From assembly GCA_947425005.1 (NCBI GenBank), contig CANDYP010000086.1, positions 1 through 6,002 on the forward strand: a stretch of DNA of 6,002 bases. Reading direction: 5' to 3'. The stretch is from Rickettsiales bacterium. GTDB taxonomy: Bacteria > Pseudomonadota > Alphaproteobacteria > Rickettsiales > UBA1997. Below the pieces are notes generated by a model, which saw nothing but the letters and a program-made list of their open reading frames with translations, was not told where the DNA came from and ran no database searches. The translations under genes were made by a program, and so were the position numbers. Every line of letters begins with the position of its first letter. Positions within the stretch are counted from its first letter, which is position 1. Shown one piece after another: positions 5,924 to 6,002 of the stretch.

Positions 5924-6002
5924 ATGCCTCAAGCCCCATCTCAATTACAAAAAATGAAATTTACTCGTACTAAGAAATTAGTGTTTTTTAACAATAAAGG
6001 CG
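5924..6002 (+). CDS. ParA/MinD-like P-loop ATPase, N-terminal fragment
   Basis: The frame opens after a TAA at 5888-5890 and runs off the right edge after 26 codons. The peptide contains KKLVFFNNKG, with the next codon starting with G. This is the first strand and start of the deviant Walker A (KGGxxKT) found in ParA, MinD and related ATPases, which position plasmids, chromosomes or protein complexes. Two in-frame starts are possible: ATG 5924, the first after the stop and preceded by ACTCACC (5911-5917), and ATG 5954, which would give a more typical short lead-in before the beta strand. It follows the PIN toxin gene by 73 bases with no clear promoter. The subfamily cannot be told from so short a piece. 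Confidence 0.6.
   Translation, partial: MPQAPSQLQKMKFTRTKKLVFFNNKG

Overview
This is a gene-dense stretch of bacterial DNA with every supported gene on the + strand. The backbone is a ruvA–ruvB Holliday-junction operon. RuvB resembles alphaproteobacterial proteins from memory (for example the GPAARAIKIDLPKFTLVGAT block followed by a DRFGIP segment), and base composition looks to be in the low-to-middle 40s % GC by eye. An alphaproteobacterium or a related host-associated or environmental lineage is my best guess. No 16S rRNA or other decisive marker is present, so this is tentative.

Layout, left to right: (1) 3-47, the possible last 14 codons of an unidentified gene. (2) 89-718, ruvA. (3) 728-2575, a large Schlafen-type AlbA_2 / GHKL-ATPase-like putative regulator or defence-type protein, set between ruvA and ruvB with gaps of only 9 and 6 bases. 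It carries an in-frame tandem 21-bp (seven-residue) repeat and winged-helix-like C-terminal regions. (4) 2582-3568, ruvB. (5) 3565 to about 3676, an array of four clear plus one degenerate repeats in exact 23-bp phase, overlapping the ruvB stop and filling most of the gap before the next gene. (6) 3716-4957, an AAA ATPase of the DUF4143 type with a nuclease-like C-terminus. (7) 4989-5026, a 16-bp hairpin without a T tract. (8) 5041-5850, a self-contained toxin–antitoxin module: promoter, strong Shine-Dalgarno, ribbon-helix-helix antitoxin, PIN-domain toxin. (9) 5924-6002, the first 26 codons of a ParA/MinD-like P-loop ATPase that runs off the right edge.

How the genes relate: RuvA and RuvB form the branch-migration motor. 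The other genes (AlbA_2 protein, ATPase with its repeat array, RHH–PIN pair, ParA-like protein) are accessory types, so the locus looks like a housekeeping operon that has collected mobile or defence-like cargo. The most unusual features are the intact insertion between ruvA and ruvB bounded by a 7-bp direct repeat, the phased 23-bp array in front of the ATPase, and the near absence of Shine-Dalgarno sequences except in front of the antitoxin. No rRNA, tRNA, CRISPR array or complete insertion sequence was seen.
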